NCBI GenBank assembly: GCA_022709695.1
Contig: JAKLII010000004.1
Coordinates: 62,001-126,000, forward strand
Direction: 5' to 3'
Length of the DNA stretch: 64,000 nt
Origin: Bacteroidota bacterium
GTDB taxonomy: Bacteria; Bacteroidota; Bacteroidia; Bacteroidales; SKPS01
In this document: in pieces, positions 63,401 through 64,000 of the stretch
Numbering within the stretch: position 1 is the stretch's first letter
Layout: each line of letters begins with the position of its first letter
Translations under genes and position numbers: made by a program
Notes under the pieces: generated by a model
What the model was told of the DNA's origin: nothing
Databases searched by the model: none
What the model saw: the letters and a program-made list of their open reading frames with translations, nothing else

Positions 63401-64000
63401 CTATCTGCAGAGATTCCGTTCGGCAAGTGCATTACGAACCCCCTCTTTCAGCTCTTCGAAAAGCTCCCGGACAGTAATGATGTGGGTTGCACGAAATGCA
63501 TTGGTACCCGCAAAGGCAAAACCAGCCTGCATATTTCCCTTGTAGGCATTATATAGTGCACTCACAATACAATAGGGTGTTGTGCTGATGTTGCAGGTTC
63601 TGATACAGTGAAAAGGGCATTTTACTGGTCGTCTGAGTCCCTCCTTCATGCTGCGCACAAAATTGTTGACAATAGCTCTGCCTGGCATACCCACCGGACT
63701 TTGAATCACCCCTACATCCCCTTCATCAGCGTCGATATAGGTCACTTTGAACTTCTCGGAAGCATCACATTCTTTGGTGGTAACAAAACGACTCCCCAAT
63801 TGTACCCCTTTTGCACCCAGGTTGAGAAATTTCACAATGTCCTCGCCTGTATAGATGCCTCCGGCAGCTATCACCGGAATCTCACACTGGTATTTCTCTT
63901 CGAAATAGCCCACCTCCTTCACTACATCGGTTATCAATTGCTCTAAAGCGTACCCGGGTTGCTCAAGTTGTTCGTATTTGAATCCCAGGTGCCCGCCAGC
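63401..64000 (-). CDS. Nitronate monooxygenase / FabK-like flavin oxidoreductase (5' end outside window)
   Basis: The last 199 codons are visible; the frame is open to the window edge. It begins 'AGGHLGFKYEQLEQPGYALE' (the 'EAGGH' FMN/active-site segment of 2-nitropropane dioxygenase-type enzymes). The TIM-barrel phosphate-binding motif 'IPVIAAGGIYTGEDIVKFLN' and 'GAKGVQLGSRFVTTKECDAS' follow. The family oxidises alkyl nitronates such as propionate-3-nitronate using FMN and O2; the fold is shared with enoyl-ACP reductase FabK. A four-cysteine stretch ('KCPFHCIRTCNISTTPYC') near the C-terminus is not part of the basic family pattern and could bind a metal or cluster. Any TTG near 63937 is inside the protein. 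Confidence 0.9.
   Translation of the reverse strand, partial: AGGHLGFKYEQLEQPGYALEQLITDVVKEVGYFEEKYQCEIPVIAAGGIYTGEDIVKFLNLGAKGVQLGSRFVTTKECDASEKFKVTYIDADEGDVGVIQSPVGMPGRAIVNNFVRSMKEGLRRPVKCPFHCIRTCNISTTPYCIVSALYNAYKGNMQAGFAFAGTNAFRATHIITVRELFEELKEGVRNALAERNLCR

Noticed and set aside
63267..63545. 92-codon plus-strand frame after the last terminator
   Set aside because: It runs across the GC-rich dispersed repeat and into the antisense of the oxidoreductase gene; composition is repeat-driven.
1..64000. tRNA, rRNA, prophage, transposase or integrase genes
   Set aside because: I looked through the gaps and frames and saw no cloverleaf, rRNA or recombinase signature.

Overview
The window is chromosomal DNA of a member of the Bacteroidota, probably a free-living or sediment/aquatic Bacteroidales-type organism. 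Four things support this: many secreted proteins carry the C-terminal type A sorting domain of the type IX secretion system (T9SS; 'YPNP/LQPNP ... GxYxxxL ... K' pattern); several genes are preceded by the Bacteroidota sigma-ABfr -7 box TAnnTTTG; large SprB-like repeat proteins are present; and the core genes (thrS-infC-rpmI-rplT, sucC, the RRM protein, lolD) are of the type found in this phylum. I see no rRNA, tRNA, CRISPR array, transposase, integrase or phage gene.

Layout. 1-5303: two T9SS-exported proteins, the first cut by the window edge, the second a 1612-residue protein of 17 Cys-paired SprB-like modules with a triplicated 225-residue super-module. 5540-15713: a surface-fibre locus. 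A beta-helix/C1q-like protein, a T9SS protein, three small pilin-like proteins and one clear DUF4402 protein form one transcription unit that ends in a strong terminator. A second unit with its own consensus promoter encodes a PapD-like chaperone and an outer-membrane usher fused to a SPOR domain. I read this as a Bacteroidota chaperone-usher fimbria.

15735-31279: GH29 alpha-L-fucosidase, thiol peroxidase (tpx), a T9SS lectin-like protein, cysteine dioxygenase, a four-helix membrane protein paired with an XRE regulator, a PNGase F-like/GH29 fusion enzyme, an RND exporter whose start codon abuts 16 copies of a heptamer, a DUF4838 glycosidase-like protein, and a TPR/LuxR-type regulator. The intergenic gaps here hold dispersed AT-rich and GC-rich repeats. 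31433-43322: a 3346-residue T9SS multidomain protein and a WG-repeat protein.

43514-52248: a co-oriented run of radical SAM protein, membrane histidine kinase, single receiver, receiver-kinase hybrid, receiver-LytTR regulator, a methyltransferase of the PhcB (3-hydroxypalmitate methyl ester) family, DEAD-box helicase and FlaA1/CapD-like sugar dehydratase. The kinase/receiver-kinase/receiver/methyltransferase set resembles the phcBSRQ quorum-sensing operon of Ralstonia.

52258-64000: core functions. These are sucC, an RRM protein, a DUF5916 outer-membrane protein with lolD, and thrS-infC-rpmI-rplT, in which infC starts at a rare ATA codon behind a strong Shine-Dalgarno. They are followed by an NfeD-family membrane protease, two lipoproteins and a partial nitronate monooxygenase. 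Themes across the window are surface adhesion, breakdown of fucosylated (glyco)protein glycans, sensory signalling, and short tandem arrays placed just before start codons.
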